Positions 16,985 through 25,462 of a DNA stretch of 64,000 nt are shown one piece after another (positions within the stretch are counted from its first letter, which is position 1; the number at the start of each line of letters is the position of its first letter). The stretch comes from Flavobacterium sp. LC2016-12 (GTDB lineage Bacteria; Bacteroidota; Bacteroidia; Flavobacteriales; Flavobacteriaceae). Location of the stretch: positions 620,001 through 684,000 of the forward strand of contig NZ_JADKPT010000001.1 in assembly GCF_015351595.1 (NCBI RefSeq), written 5' to 3'. Below the pieces are notes generated by a model that saw only the letters and a program-made list of their open reading frames with translations, made no database searches and was not told the DNA's origin. The position numbers were made by a program, and so were the translations under genes.

Positions 16985-18337
16985 TTAGAAAATTTGCTTT
17001 TTTCTATTGAAGTTTAGCCAGCCAAAACTCATTAAAATTAAATTGAACAGGAGCAAAGGAAGCAACGCTTTTGCAAAATCTAATTTTGAGTTATCATTAA
17101 AAGTTTCAATCTTAAATTCCTCCCATTTTTCCTGATTTACGGGAGCATTGTCGAATATTCTAGGATAAAAATGCAATCGCAATTTTTCATGAAATTGCTT
17201 GGTTTCCTTTAAAAATAAAAGCTGATTTTCCAGATCAGATTTAGCAATCTCGTTCAGTTGTATTTGCGTATGAAGCGTTGGTACAAACTGCGCTATAAGT
17301 TTGCTGGCCCGATTGCGCTGTTTTAGTTTCAACTCCAATTCTCTGGATTGAATTGCCGATTCGTCGTCGCCCATTTGCTGCATCGCGTAATACCAAAGCC
17401 AGCTGAATTCGGTGTTTGGTAAAGGATAGTGTTTAAATTGTGGATAATGCGTGTAGAATTTGTCAAGTGTAATTTGTTTATCCATATCCCATTTTTCATG
17501 ATAGGCGTTTCTTTGTTTTAAAGTTAGTTCTAAAGCCTCCGGAACAGGGTATTTATTGACAATATAAGAGTTAATAACTGCAGGTAATATGATAATCATA
17601 AAAAGCCAGATAGTCAATAAAATTACAGCATTGAAGTTTGAATTTTTTTGTAGTGAAACAATAAAGAAACAGACCGAAAACCAAAAAAGAATATATAAAA
17701 TACCAAGTCCGTAAAAGGCAAGCAACGATTGATCTAACGGAATATTCAGAAAAAACGCTGCAATAGTGAGTACAACGGTAAGCACCGCAATTAGGCTTAC
17801 TATTCGGATGTAAAACAATTTTAGGATATAGAAATTTATATTGGAACTCTGTGTGGCAACAATTTTCCATGTACCGCTTTCCTTTTCTTCGGAAATGATA
17901 TTATACGAAAAGGCGATAATCAAAAGCGGAAAAAGATAAATAAGCACAAAACCAAAATCGAGATTTCCCGCCAACAGATTATTTGGATTATTTAACTCCG
18001 AATCATATTTCTGTGCTTCCAAACCACGAATCGTGACACTTTGTATCGACGGATTTACATCACGTTGTCCGATGGCCAGACTGTTTATGGGTAATGTTTT
18101 ATTGACCAGCGAAAATTTTATGTAATACAACAAGAGCCCCATTTCATCTTTATGAAAAGCCGCATTTCGTGCAATGTTTTCTTTTTGATAAAGCGCTGTT
18201 TCTGCTATATTTTGCTGCTGTTTTTGTTGGAATTGACGACCAATTAAAAGGCTTATAAAACCAATGAGCAGTAAAAAAAGCAAACCAATTTTGGTTCCTT
18301 TCGAGCGTATGAAATTTTTAAATAATAATACTAACAT
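16985..18337 (-). CDS. ABC-2-type transporter permease (DUF3526-like), second of two
   Basis: The 450-residue membrane protein has one N-terminal helix (about 14-32), a long extracytoplasmic segment to about 125, a cluster of five helices to about 260, a second large extracytoplasmic domain and a last helix near 425. The EExGT motif EEKESGTWKIVATQ is characteristic of ABC-2 permeases, and the two large outside domains match DUF3526 proteins. The paralogous permease ends 1 base upstream, so the two are translationally coupled and probably make a heterodimer with the ATPase at 22118. Related permeases (NosY, GldF class) export or extract lipids, proteins or metal chaperones; substrate here unknown. 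Confidence 0.87.
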   Translation of the reverse strand: MLVLLFKNFIRSKGTKIGLLFLLLIGFISLLIGRQFQQKQQQNIAETALYQKENIARNAAFHKDEMGLLLYYIKFSLVNKTLPINSLAIGQRDVNPSIQSVTIRGLEAQKYDSELNNPNNLLAGNLDFGFVLIYLFPLLIIAFSYNIISEEKESGTWKIVATQSSNINFYILKLFYIRIVSLIAVLTVVLTIAAFFLNIPLDQSLLAFYGLGILYILFWFSVCFFIVSLQKNSNFNAVILLTIWLFMIIILPAVINSYIVNKYPVPEALELTLKQRNAYHEKWDMDKQITLDKFYTHYPQFKHYPLPNTEFSWLWYYAMQQMGDDESAIQSRELELKLKQRNRASKLIAQFVPTLHTQIQLNEIAKSDLENQLLFLKETKQFHEKLRLHFYPRIFDNAPVNQEKWEEFKIETFNDNSKLDFAKALLPLLLFNLILMSFGWLNFNRKKQIF

Positions 18338-18338
18338 A

Positions 18339-19790
18339 TTAGATGGCTTTAAGGTTTTTAGCTGCTATTTTAAGGAAGATAAAAAGCAGGATAATCCAGA
18401 GAATGAGTGAGATAATAGAAAGAATTTCAGTTTTTAAAACGGCCAGAATTCCTTTTGGATCATAATGAAAAGAATCAATATCGGCCCAATGGTCTTTGTC
18501 AATTGTGAGTGGTTTATCTGTTGGTTCCGGCTTTTTATTACTGATATATTTAATTTGTAACGCATTCATTTTTTGCGCCATATTATAACGGTAATTTTCG
18601 GCTTGTTTTTGAAAATCGATGTAAGAATCGTAATCCGTGTTGGATAATCCCATTGATAAATTTTTCATGGCGATATAAGGGTTTAGGAACGAAACGGCTT
18701 TCGAAAAACTATTTTGCCTTTCATAAATTTGAAGTAAATCTTCCAAGTGCTGATTATAAATTTTTGAGCTGATTTTTTCTCCTTCGGTCATAATAAAACC
18801 GGAATAATTAAACGGAAGTTTCTGTACCGAATCTACTTTATAAGCACGAAATAAGGAATCTTTGATTGCTTTATAATGCGGATCATTTGGGTTATGGCTG
18901 TCGCCCTGTTTCAGAATATCTTTTTCAATATTACTGTTGAATTGCACTTTCGAAGGTGCTTCAAAAATATAAGCGCCAACGGCCTGTGTTGTTCTCGGCA
19001 AAATAATAGTAAAGAGTAGCCAAATTCCAATTAAGGAAATCAGCGCTTTTTTTGATGTTTTGCTTAAAGCAGAAATCAGAACAGCAATGGCGCAGAAAAA
19101 CAACAGGTAAAGAAAATGAAAGAGAATGAACAATAGCAATTTTATCGTTTCATCCGTTGAAATGGTAAAGTTTTGAAGGAGCATCCAAACTAAAATAAGT
19201 ACTAAAACTGCAGGTATAAAAAGTATCATAATAACGCTCGCTACCCCAAGTATTTTTCCAAATAAAAGCTGTTTCCAACTGATTCCCTGACTTAAAAGAA
19301 GTTTCAATGTTCCGTTTTCTCTTTCGGATGCGACCGAATTAAATCCGAGGAAAAAAATCAACAGTGGTAATAAAACCTGAAAAACCATTGCAATACTAAT
19401 TTCTCCAAAACGCATAATACTGTTGGAGAATCCTGCTTCAGAGAAATTGGCTGTGTTTTGTTTGTGCGCTTCAAGAAATATGGCATTCCCGAAAAAAGGC
19501 TCCATTCCAAATTCAAAAACACTTAAAGACGTGCTTTTACGAAAGGCAAAATTTCCATAGTGCGCCATCCGATGGGGATTTTTATCCGGATTGCTCAGCC
19601 AGTCTTCCCGCGACTGATGCTGGTATTTTTCACTGGTTTCGTTTTGGCTGTTGTAGTTTTTCCAACCCGATAGCGCTGCAAATAATAAGAGAGCACCAAT
19701 AAATAGTGAGATTATAAATACGGCCGAATTTTTAAAAACCGTATTTCTTAGATGTTTTGCTATTAAAAGTTCTATATGTATGGATTTCAT
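18339..19790 (-). CDS. ABC-2-type transporter permease (DUF3526-like), first of two
   Basis: The 483-residue protein is built like its downstream paralogue: an N-terminal helix (about 20-40), an extracytoplasmic part, then helices with ASERENGTLKLLLSQ (ERxGT variant of the EExGT motif), IGIWLLFTIILPRTTQAVGA, a large outside domain (about 270-430) and a final helix (LSIISLILWIILLFIFL). The outside domain carries AVSFLNPYIAMKNLSMGLS, a phrase common in DUF3526 permeases. It starts 5 bases after the TonB-dependent receptor stop, so receptor and permeases are one unit. It should pair with the second permease and the ATPase. Confidence 0.87.
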   Translation of the reverse strand: MKSIHIELLIAKHLRNTVFKNSAVFIISLFIGALLLFAALSGWKNYNSQNETSEKYQHQSREDWLSNPDKNPHRMAHYGNFAFRKSTSLSVFEFGMEPFFGNAIFLEAHKQNTANFSEAGFSNSIMRFGEISIAMVFQVLLPLLIFFLGFNSVASERENGTLKLLLSQGISWKQLLFGKILGVASVIMILFIPAVLVLILVWMLLQNFTISTDETIKLLLFILFHFLYLLFFCAIAVLISALSKTSKKALISLIGIWLLFTIILPRTTQAVGAYIFEAPSKVQFNSNIEKDILKQGDSHNPNDPHYKAIKDSLFRAYKVDSVQKLPFNYSGFIMTEGEKISSKIYNQHLEDLLQIYERQNSFSKAVSFLNPYIAMKNLSMGLSNTDYDSYIDFQKQAENYRYNMAQKMNALQIKYISNKKPEPTDKPLTIDKDHWADIDSFHYDPKGILAVLKTEILSIISLILWIILLFIFLKIAAKNLKAI

Positions 19791-19795
19791 GCCAA

Positions 19796-22090
19796 TTAAA
19801 ATTTATAAGTTACAGTCAGGTTTGCGTTTCGCGGACTTCCGGGAAACAATCTCAAATAGTTTTGAGCGCCTAACCAATACGTTTTATTAAATAAATTGCC
19901 TGCATTGACCGCAATTTGAATATTGCTATTATTTGGTTTATAATACAAAGCAGCGTCAAAAATCGTAAAATCTGGAAGTGTGAAATCTCTTGTAAACCAA
20001 GGTATTTTGCTGCTTTGATATTGCATACCGAAACCAACGCCAAAACCTTTTAAAACAGTCTCTGCAGCAAAGTTGTAGCGTGTCCATAAATTGGCGCTAT
20101 TTTTTGGTGTATTTTGCTTTCGTGCACCAATAAGTGCAAGGTTCTGATCATTGATTATCTCAGCGTCAATGAAACTGTAAGAAGCATTAATCTGCCACTG
20201 CGGTGTAATATATCCAGCCAGATCACATTCAAAACCACGGCTGCGCTCAGCGCCTCTTGTTACTAATAAGTCCGGATTGGCTGGATCATTAGCATTCATC
20301 AAAATATTACGCTGATTGATTTCATAAAATGCAGCATTAAAACTCATCGTATTATTAAGAAAGACGGCTTTTAAGCCTACTTCTTTTAAATTGCTTTCCA
20401 ATGGATCAAATAAACTTCCCGCAGGCAAAGTACCTGTTTGCGGCATTAAAGTAACGGTATTCGATTGTGGCTGATAACCTTCAAGATAAGTAGTGTAAAC
20501 GTTTATGGCTTTGTTTATGGCGTAAGTGATCCCAACTCTCGGCAGTAAAGCCGATTTCTTTACGGTCAATTCATTATTTGATTCGTAGTTGGTAATATCT
20601 TCAAACCATTCTTGTCGCAGGCCTAGTAAAAAGGTAATTCTTTGCCATTGAATCTGATCCTGAATATAAAGGGCGTTTGTTGTGGTTAAAGCCGATGGCA
20701 AAGCAGTTCGAACATTTAAAGTATAATCGTCAGCACTTGTGATTTTATAAGACGGATTATTTAAATTAAAATAATCTACATTGGGTTTCGGCATTACAAC
20801 GCCATCAATAGTGGTAGTCTGGTAATTATCGGCATTTGCCGGAATAAATGAACCGGCTATAGTTCCGTCTTTTAATAGATAACCACGTGCCGCATTTTGC
20901 CCGCCGCCTTTATTTTTGTTCCAACTGCTTAAATTATATCCTGTCAGTAGTTTATGGTTCAGTTTTCCCGTTTTAAAATCAAAATTTAAATAAGCACTTA
21001 AGTTATCAATATCCCAATTTTGCTCGCGCTGAACAAACTGCATCATGGCCAGACTTGTTACCGGCTTATTATTCATATCAACTGCAAAAGCATTTGTGGT
21101 TCTGTGTTCCTGAAGATCTTCTGTCCAGGTTTGTTTCATATAAGAAGCATTAAAACCAATTTTAGAATTGAATTTATGTGCAAAATTGGTCATCAAAATC
21201 ATTTCTTTTGATTTGAAAAAATCACTCGCAGCACCTAAATTTAAGCTGATTGGCGTTTTGTTTAAATCGGTTTTTCCCGCCACGGCACCAAAAATAGGCT
21301 GACCCCGATCCAGATTGCCGTTCATACTGCTTAAAATTAATTCTGTATTAATAGCTGTTTTTTCATTCGGGATATAACTGAAAGAGGGTGATAGCAGAAA
21401 TGACTTATTGTTGACCAGATCCCGAAACGATTTTGCTTCCTGATAAGCACCATTTACGCGATATAAAAGTGTTTTTGATTCGTTTAACGGCCCTGTAAAA
21501 TCTAATGTTCCTCGAAGTGTGCTGAAACTGCCAACGCTTAGACTCACTTCTTTTCGATCTGTCGCCAAAGGTTTTTTGGTCACCATATTGATGCTTCCAC
21601 CCGGATCTACAGACGAGAATGTGGCACTCGAAGGTCCTTTTATAACTTCTATGCGTTCGATATTAGTTGTCAAAGGCTGTAGAAAGTAATATTGTCTGGT
21701 TCGCATTCCGTTAATAATTTGGCCCTCTTCATTTTGACTTATACCACGAATCGTATATTGATTGTAATAGCTGGCCGGAATAACACCACTGGCCATTTTT
21801 ACGGCATCTGCCAAATAAAAAGCACCTTTATCTGCAATTAATTCTTTGGTAATGGTCGAAATAGATTGTGGAATATCTTTATTTAATGCTGCTGTTTTTG
21901 TAGCAGAAAAAGAGTAGTCGCTGTTGTATTTTCGTGTCGAACGGCCAATGATTTCGACTGTTTGTAATTCATTTTTTTCCATTTGAATGGAGTCCTGAGC
22001 AATGCTGTCTTTAACTTTTTTGCTGATGCTTTGCGAATGCAGGTTTTGCGCACTTATGAATAAGAATAGAAAGGAAAGTAGATTTTTCAT
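19796..22090 (-). CDS. TonB-dependent receptor (FhuA-like, siderophore/metallophore type)
   Basis: The 764-residue receptor has a signal peptide, a short N-terminus without a carboxypeptidase-like domain, a plug (about 55-170; KDIPQSISTITKELI, YTIRGISQNEEGQIINGMRT, IEVIKGPSSATFSSVDPGGS) and a 22-strand-type barrel ending NLTVTYKF with a terminal Phe. Plug motifs of the IxVIKGPSS..PGG type mark the siderophore receptor subfamily. It imports a metal-chelate or similar compound with TonB energy. Its place between an ABC ATPase gene (27 bases upstream) and the two permease genes of that ABC system is unusual, because DUF3526-type permeases are usually exporters. Confidence 0.92.
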   Translation of the reverse strand: MKNLLSFLFLFISAQNLHSQSISKKVKDSIAQDSIQMEKNELQTVEIIGRSTRKYNSDYSFSATKTAALNKDIPQSISTITKELIADKGAFYLADAVKMASGVIPASYYNQYTIRGISQNEEGQIINGMRTRQYYFLQPLTTNIERIEVIKGPSSATFSSVDPGGSINMVTKKPLATDRKEVSLSVGSFSTLRGTLDFTGPLNESKTLLYRVNGAYQEAKSFRDLVNNKSFLLSPSFSYIPNEKTAINTELILSSMNGNLDRGQPIFGAVAGKTDLNKTPISLNLGAASDFFKSKEMILMTNFAHKFNSKIGFNASYMKQTWTEDLQEHRTTNAFAVDMNNKPVTSLAMMQFVQREQNWDIDNLSAYLNFDFKTGKLNHKLLTGYNLSSWNKNKGGGQNAARGYLLKDGTIAGSFIPANADNYQTTTIDGVVMPKPNVDYFNLNNPSYKITSADDYTLNVRTALPSALTTTNALYIQDQIQWQRITFLLGLRQEWFEDITNYESNNELTVKKSALLPRVGITYAINKAINVYTTYLEGYQPQSNTVTLMPQTGTLPAGSLFDPLESNLKEVGLKAVFLNNTMSFNAAFYEINQRNILMNANDPANPDLLVTRGAERSRGFECDLAGYITPQWQINASYSFIDAEIINDQNLALIGARKQNTPKNSANLWTRYNFAAETVLKGFGVGFGMQYQSSKIPWFTRDFTLPDFTIFDAALYYKPNNSNIQIAVNAGNLFNKTYWLGAQNYLRLFPGSPRNANLTVTYKF

Positions 22091-22117
22091 TTTAGGTTGA
22101 TGGAAACTCTTTTCCCT

Positions 22118-22813
22118 TTAAACAGTTTGTAAATAAAGCGCTTCCAATTCATTTGCAGATATTTTCTCAGCCTCAATAATGGTGACGAGATTACCTTGTT
22201 TCATAATTCCAATATGGGTGGCAACTTCACGTGCCCTGAAAATGTCATGTGTAGCCATTAAAATAGCAGTTCCGTCCGCTGAAAGTTCTTTTAGAATCTG
22301 GGAGAATTCGTTAGAAGCCTTTGGATCTAGACCGCTGGTAGGCTCATCTAACAAGAGAACCTTCGCTTTTTTGGCAATAGCAATGGCAATGCCCACTTTC
22401 TGACGCATTCCTTTTGAATAACCACCAAGAGGTTGCTGATGTGCCGATGCTTGCAGTCCAGCTTTGCTTAGGAAATAAGTTAATTCTCCATTAGAATATT
22501 TAAATCCGGCCAAAGACGAGAAAAACTTCAGGTTTTCCATACCGGTAAGATTCGGATAAAGCATTACTGTTTCGGGAATGTATGCAACGAATTTTTTTGT
22601 TTCCTGAGCATTTTCAGCTACTGAAACACCATTAATTTCCAGTTCTCCACTCGTAGGTTCAATGAAGCCCAGAAACAGATTGATAGTAGTCGTTTTTCCT
22701 GCTCCGTTTTGACCTAAAAGAGCGAAAATTTCTCCTTCTTTAATTGTTAGATTCAGTTTATTAAGAGCGATTTGATCGCCATATTTTTTAGTCAGATTCT
22801 CAGCTGTAAGCAT
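22118..22813 (-). CDS. ABC transporter ATP-binding protein
   Basis: The 231-residue ATPase has Walker A GQNGAGKTT, Q-loop region, signature GGYSKGMRQK (a form common in NosF/CcmA-like exporters rather than LSGGQ), Walker B VLLLDEPTSGLDP and the H-loop MATHD. It is the first gene of a four-gene minus-strand run (ATPase, TonB receptor, two DUF3526 permeases) and so should energise the two permeases. A small Cys/His-rich exported protein is encoded 266 bases upstream on the same strand. Confidence 0.93.
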   Translation of the reverse strand: MLTAENLTKKYGDQIALNKLNLTIKEGEIFALLGQNGAGKTTTINLFLGFIEPTSGELEINGVSVAENAQETKKFVAYIPETVMLYPNLTGMENLKFFSSLAGFKYSNGELTYFLSKAGLQASAHQQPLGGYSKGMRQKVGIAIAIAKKAKVLLLDEPTSGLDPKASNEFSQILKELSADGTAILMATHDIFRAREVATHIGIMKQGNLVTIIEAEKISANELEALYLQTV

Positions 22814-23079
22814 AGTTTATTGTTTAAATTATGAGTTTGAATGAATAGAAACCGTAAAATGACAGAAGCATTCTGTTCGTAAACAGTGCTTTATCGTGTT
22901 TTTCGGAAAAAGAAGGATGATGTATGAAGCTAATACAATAGCTTTATTTCAACATTTAAAAAATGCCGTTTTATAACTTATCGATAATTTGGATAAGGGG
23001 TATAAATACAGTTTTCTTTCGTCCAGATCTAGAAAATGGACAAACAAGTATGGCTTTTATAAAATGTTGAAGGTAATGC

Positions 23080-23427
23080 TTAAAGAGCAGGAGGTGCTCT
23101 TAATGCAAATAGACTGCCTTTGAAGAAAGTTGAAATTGATTTTGTATATAAAAATACTTCAGAAGTTTCAATTTGTACTTTTTCAAAAGATAAGGACTGA
23201 AAAGAATTCGGAATAAAAGTACTAAAAGCAAAATGACAAATAGGACATTTAGTATCAACGGAATGGCTGTGCGTTATTTCCTTTTGATTAGCACTGGTAT
23301 GATGTTCACAGTGCTTTTCTGTTAATTGTGTTAAAAGATGTTCGTAAGAATGGACCGTCTGAAACAGCATTGCGGACAATACCATTAGAGACATCAAAAA
23401 ATTAATAATAATAACTTTCTTTTTCAT
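23080..23427 (-). CDS. Small exported Cys/His-rich protein (DUF2946-like)
   Basis: The 115-residue product has a signal peptide-like N-terminus (MKKKVIIINFLMSLMVLSA), then HSYEHLL, KHCEHH, THSHSVDTKCPICHFAFS and the end LFALRAPPAL. A His/CxxC cluster followed by a C-terminal RAPP is the pattern of DUF2946-like proteins that stand near copper and metal receptor genes. It precedes the ABC/TonB-receptor operon and is similar in plan to the small protein at 5606-5929. Its own promoter with an overlapping dyad is visible upstream. A metal-responsive or metal-carrying role is inferred, not shown. Confidence 0.65.
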   Translation of the reverse strand: MKKKVIIINFLMSLMVLSAMLFQTVHSYEHLLTQLTEKHCEHHTSANQKEITHSHSVDTKCPICHFAFSTFIPNSFQSLSFEKVQIETSEVFLYTKSISTFFKGSLFALRAPPAL

Positions 23428-23461
23428 TCTTTTTGGGAGAACTATGCGAATTACAACAAAC

Positions 23462-23481
23462 GCAACAGTGTTGCAAATATA
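23462..23481 (-). promoter_or_regulatory. Promoter -7 box with overlapping GCAAC-N3-GTTGC dyad
   Basis: On the minus strand TATATTTG (23474-23481) is an exact match to the Bacteroidota -7 consensus TAnnTTTG; a TTTCG about 19 bases upstream may serve as -33. Immediately downstream, over the expected transcription start, is the perfect dyad gcaacagtgttgc (23462-23474). The start codon of the small Cys/His protein follows about 35 bases on. A repressor bound at the dyad would block initiation. Confidence 0.5.
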
Positions 23482-23552
23482 GTTATCTTAATTAGAAACG
23501 AAAGGAAATCACTTTATCTTTTTGAGATTTTTAAGTTAAGTTTTCAATACTT

Positions 23553-23987
23553 TTAAAGATTGCTGTACAACAGCTGCAACGTATGAAAGTCTGATGATCC
23601 GTCAAAATATTTATGCAATGCCTCCTGAAATATGGGTTCCGAGTTTTGAATGCTGGCAAATAAAGTCAAACATGATTGTAATTTTTCATCATCAGGATTA
23701 CCGAATATATCCGTTGCTGTTTTTTCTTCGTTTTTGATTAATTCTTCAGTGATTTCAATCAAATGTTTTCCAAGAATGGGATGCTCCAGAAATGCTATTG
23801 CTTCATCGGCATTTTTAATTTCGTAGAATTTTGAGGTATCACAAGAGGCCATTCCTTTAATCTGAGGAAAAATAAACCACATCCATGGAGACTCTTTTTT
23901 GCCCTTTTTGATTTCAGAAAGAGCCGAAAGGTATAATTTATTCTGCGCGTCTAAAAAACGCATTAATTCGTTGTTATTGTAGGCCAT
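23553..23987 (-). CDS. DUF1810 family protein
   Basis: The 144-residue protein matches DUF1810: MRFLDAQNKLYLSALSEIKKGKK, then SPWMWFIFPQIKGM, and later LTLFASIQNSEPIFQEALHKYFDG. The family is cytoplasmic, single-domain and of poorly known function; structural work links it to the NADAR-like superfamily that acts on ADP-ribose-type compounds. It stands alone between the metal-transport operon and the DapB-like gene. The start at 23987 fits the family's usual N-terminus. Confidence 0.85.
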   Translation of the reverse strand: MAYNNNELMRFLDAQNKLYLSALSEIKKGKKESPWMWFIFPQIKGMASCDTSKFYEIKNADEAIAFLEHPILGKHLIEITEELIKNEEKTATDIFGNPDDEKLQSCLTLFASIQNSEPIFQEALHKYFDGSSDFHTLQLLYSNL

Positions 23988-24398
23988 TATGTACTGATTT
24001 TGTTTGGGACAATCAGGCCATAAAACTACTTAAAATTTGTTTAGTTGGACATTATGAAATCTTTTTTTTATTGTGGTTTTTCTAAAAATAGGATAATGAA
24101 AAATTAAGCACTTTTTAATCTGCTAAATTTGTGAATTCTTTATTTAAAGAAAGAAAATAATAGAAGAGTAATTAATTACGAAATAGGGAAATAAATATTT
24201 AGCACTATTATTCTGATTAACTCTGGTTTTAATTGTTACAAATGCCTCTTTTTACTAGTATTCCTGTGATAATATTTCTATTTTAGCAAGAGAGGATAAT
24301 TATCAGCTTAGATAATAATTGAATTTTAGACTTGACAAAAACTTCAAAAAATGTCAATTTCTGTTAACGGGTATTTCGCCCAAATAAAAAAATAAATT
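23988..24398. other. 411-base divergent spacer without gene
   Basis: No tRNA-like fold or small reading frame could be supported. An exact TAnnTTTG box (TAAATTTG, plus strand) is at 24124-24131, but it lies 268 bases before the DapB-like start and has no clear -33 partner. It could mark a long leader or an unseen small RNA. Confidence 0.35.
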
Positions 24399-25148
24399 AT
24401 GAAAATAGGACTAATCGGATTCGGAAAGACTGGAAAATCAGTAGCATCAATACTGCTGGAGAATAAAAATTTCTGCTTAGAGTGGGTTTTAAGACAAAGT
24501 ACCGTTTTAGAACACAGATCAGTTCCGGAATTTTTCGGAATTCAGTCAGATGAACCCGGATTAATTTATTCCAGTTCCAAAACATCAATAGAAGAGCTTT
24601 TAGACAAACATCCTGTTGATGTCATTATTGATTTTTCTTCGAATGAAGGAATTTATGATTATGGAGAACTGGCAGCGACAAGGAATATTAAAATCATTTC
24701 GGCTATTTCTCATTATAAAGAAAAAGAACTTCAGTTATTAAAGAAATTGTCGCTTAAAACCACCGTTTTTTGGTCACCAAATATTACACTTGGAGTGAAT
24801 TATTTACTTTTTGCAGCTAAGTTTTTGAAGAAAATTGCACCCTGGGTTGATATTGAAGTGAATGAAGAACATTTTAAAAAGAAAGAAGGAACTTCGGGAA
24901 CCGCAATAAAAATTGCTGAAGCATTAGATGTTGAAAAAGAGAATATTAATTCCGTAAGAGCAGGAGGAATAGTAGGCAAACATGAAGTTATCTTCGGATT
25001 TCCTTATCAAACCGTCAGATTAATTCACGAATCAATCTCAAGAGAAGCTTTTGGAAGCGGCGTTGTTTTTGTTGCCGAAAACCTTAAAGACAAACAAAAA
25101 GGGTTGTATAATTTTGAAGATATTTTATCGCCTTATTTTGCTGTGTGA
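24399..25148 (+). CDS. DapB-like dihydrodipicolinate reductase paralogue
   Basis: The 249-residue protein has the DapB layout: an N-terminal NAD(P)-binding Rossmann fold (MKIGLIGFGKTGKSVASILL), VDVIIDFS, NITLGVNYLLF and the C-terminal SGTA loop, GGIVGKHEVIFGFPYQTVRLIHES. DapB reduces the dihydrodipicolinate intermediate of lysine and diaminopimelate synthesis. The active-site stretch differs from the usual E-x-H-H-x-x-K-x-D-A-P-SGTA: here it reads NEEHFKKKEGTSGTA, so the first catalytic His is Glu while the second His and the Lys remain. A standard dapB is probably elsewhere in the genome and this copy may act on another substrate. Confidence 0.8.
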   Translation: MKIGLIGFGKTGKSVASILLENKNFCLEWVLRQSTVLEHRSVPEFFGIQSDEPGLIYSSSKTSIEELLDKHPVDVIIDFSSNEGIYDYGELAATRNIKIISAISHYKEKELQLLKKLSLKTTVFWSPNITLGVNYLLFAAKFLKKIAPWVDIEVNEEHFKKKEGTSGTAIKIAEALDVEKENINSVRAGGIVGKHEVIFGFPYQTVRLIHESISREAFGSGVVFVAENLKDKQKGLYNFEDILSPYFAV

Positions 25149-25345
25149 TTTGCCGCTAAGGCACTAAGACACAAAGTTTTTTTAAGTTTTTGAACTTTAG
25201 AAAATGTTTTTAATCTCGCAAAGTCGCGGAGCCGCAAAGTTTTTTAAGTTTTATACTTGGCGCCTTTGTGCCTTTGCGTGAAATTTGGAAGGGAATAAAA
25301 AAACTGCAGAAATAATCACGCAAAGGCGCGAAGTCGCAAAGTTTA
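25149..25345. repeat. Cluster of gcaaag-family dispersed repeats
   Basis: Four copies of the gcaaag word family lie in the spacer after the DapB-like gene: at 25149-25180 (ccgctaaggcactaagacac), 25211-25247 (tcgcaaagtcgcggagccgc), 25259-25287 inverted (ggcgcctttgtgcctttgcg) and 25315-25344 (cacgcaaaggcgcgaagtcg). Inverted and direct copies could fold into a long hairpin between two convergent genes. Confidence 0.75.
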
Positions 25346-25355
25346 TTAATTTTCA

Positions 25356-25458
25356 CCTTAGAAACCTTAGAAACCTTAGAAACCTTAGAAACCTTAGAAA
25401 CCTTAGAAACCTTAGAAACCTTAGAACCTTAGAACCTTAGAACCTTAGAACCTTAGAA
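25356..25458. repeat. Tandem array: 7 x 9-mer plus 5 x 8-mer (ccttagaa/a)
   Basis: Twelve head-to-tail units are present: seven of ccttagaaa (25356-25418) followed by five of ccttagaa (25419-25458). The array ends 4 bases before the stop codon of the minus-strand succinate dehydrogenase iron-sulfur gene. Unit length shifts once, as expected from slippage. It is not CRISPR: there are no spacers. Confidence 0.95.
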
Positions 25459-25462
25459 GAAC

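Noticed and set aside
23988-24398. tRNA or other structured RNA gene in the largest empty spacer
   Set aside because: No cloverleaf, conserved T-loop sequence or GC-rich stem was seen.
25356-25458. CRISPR array
   Set aside because: Units are contiguous 8-9-mers with no spacers and no cas genes are near.
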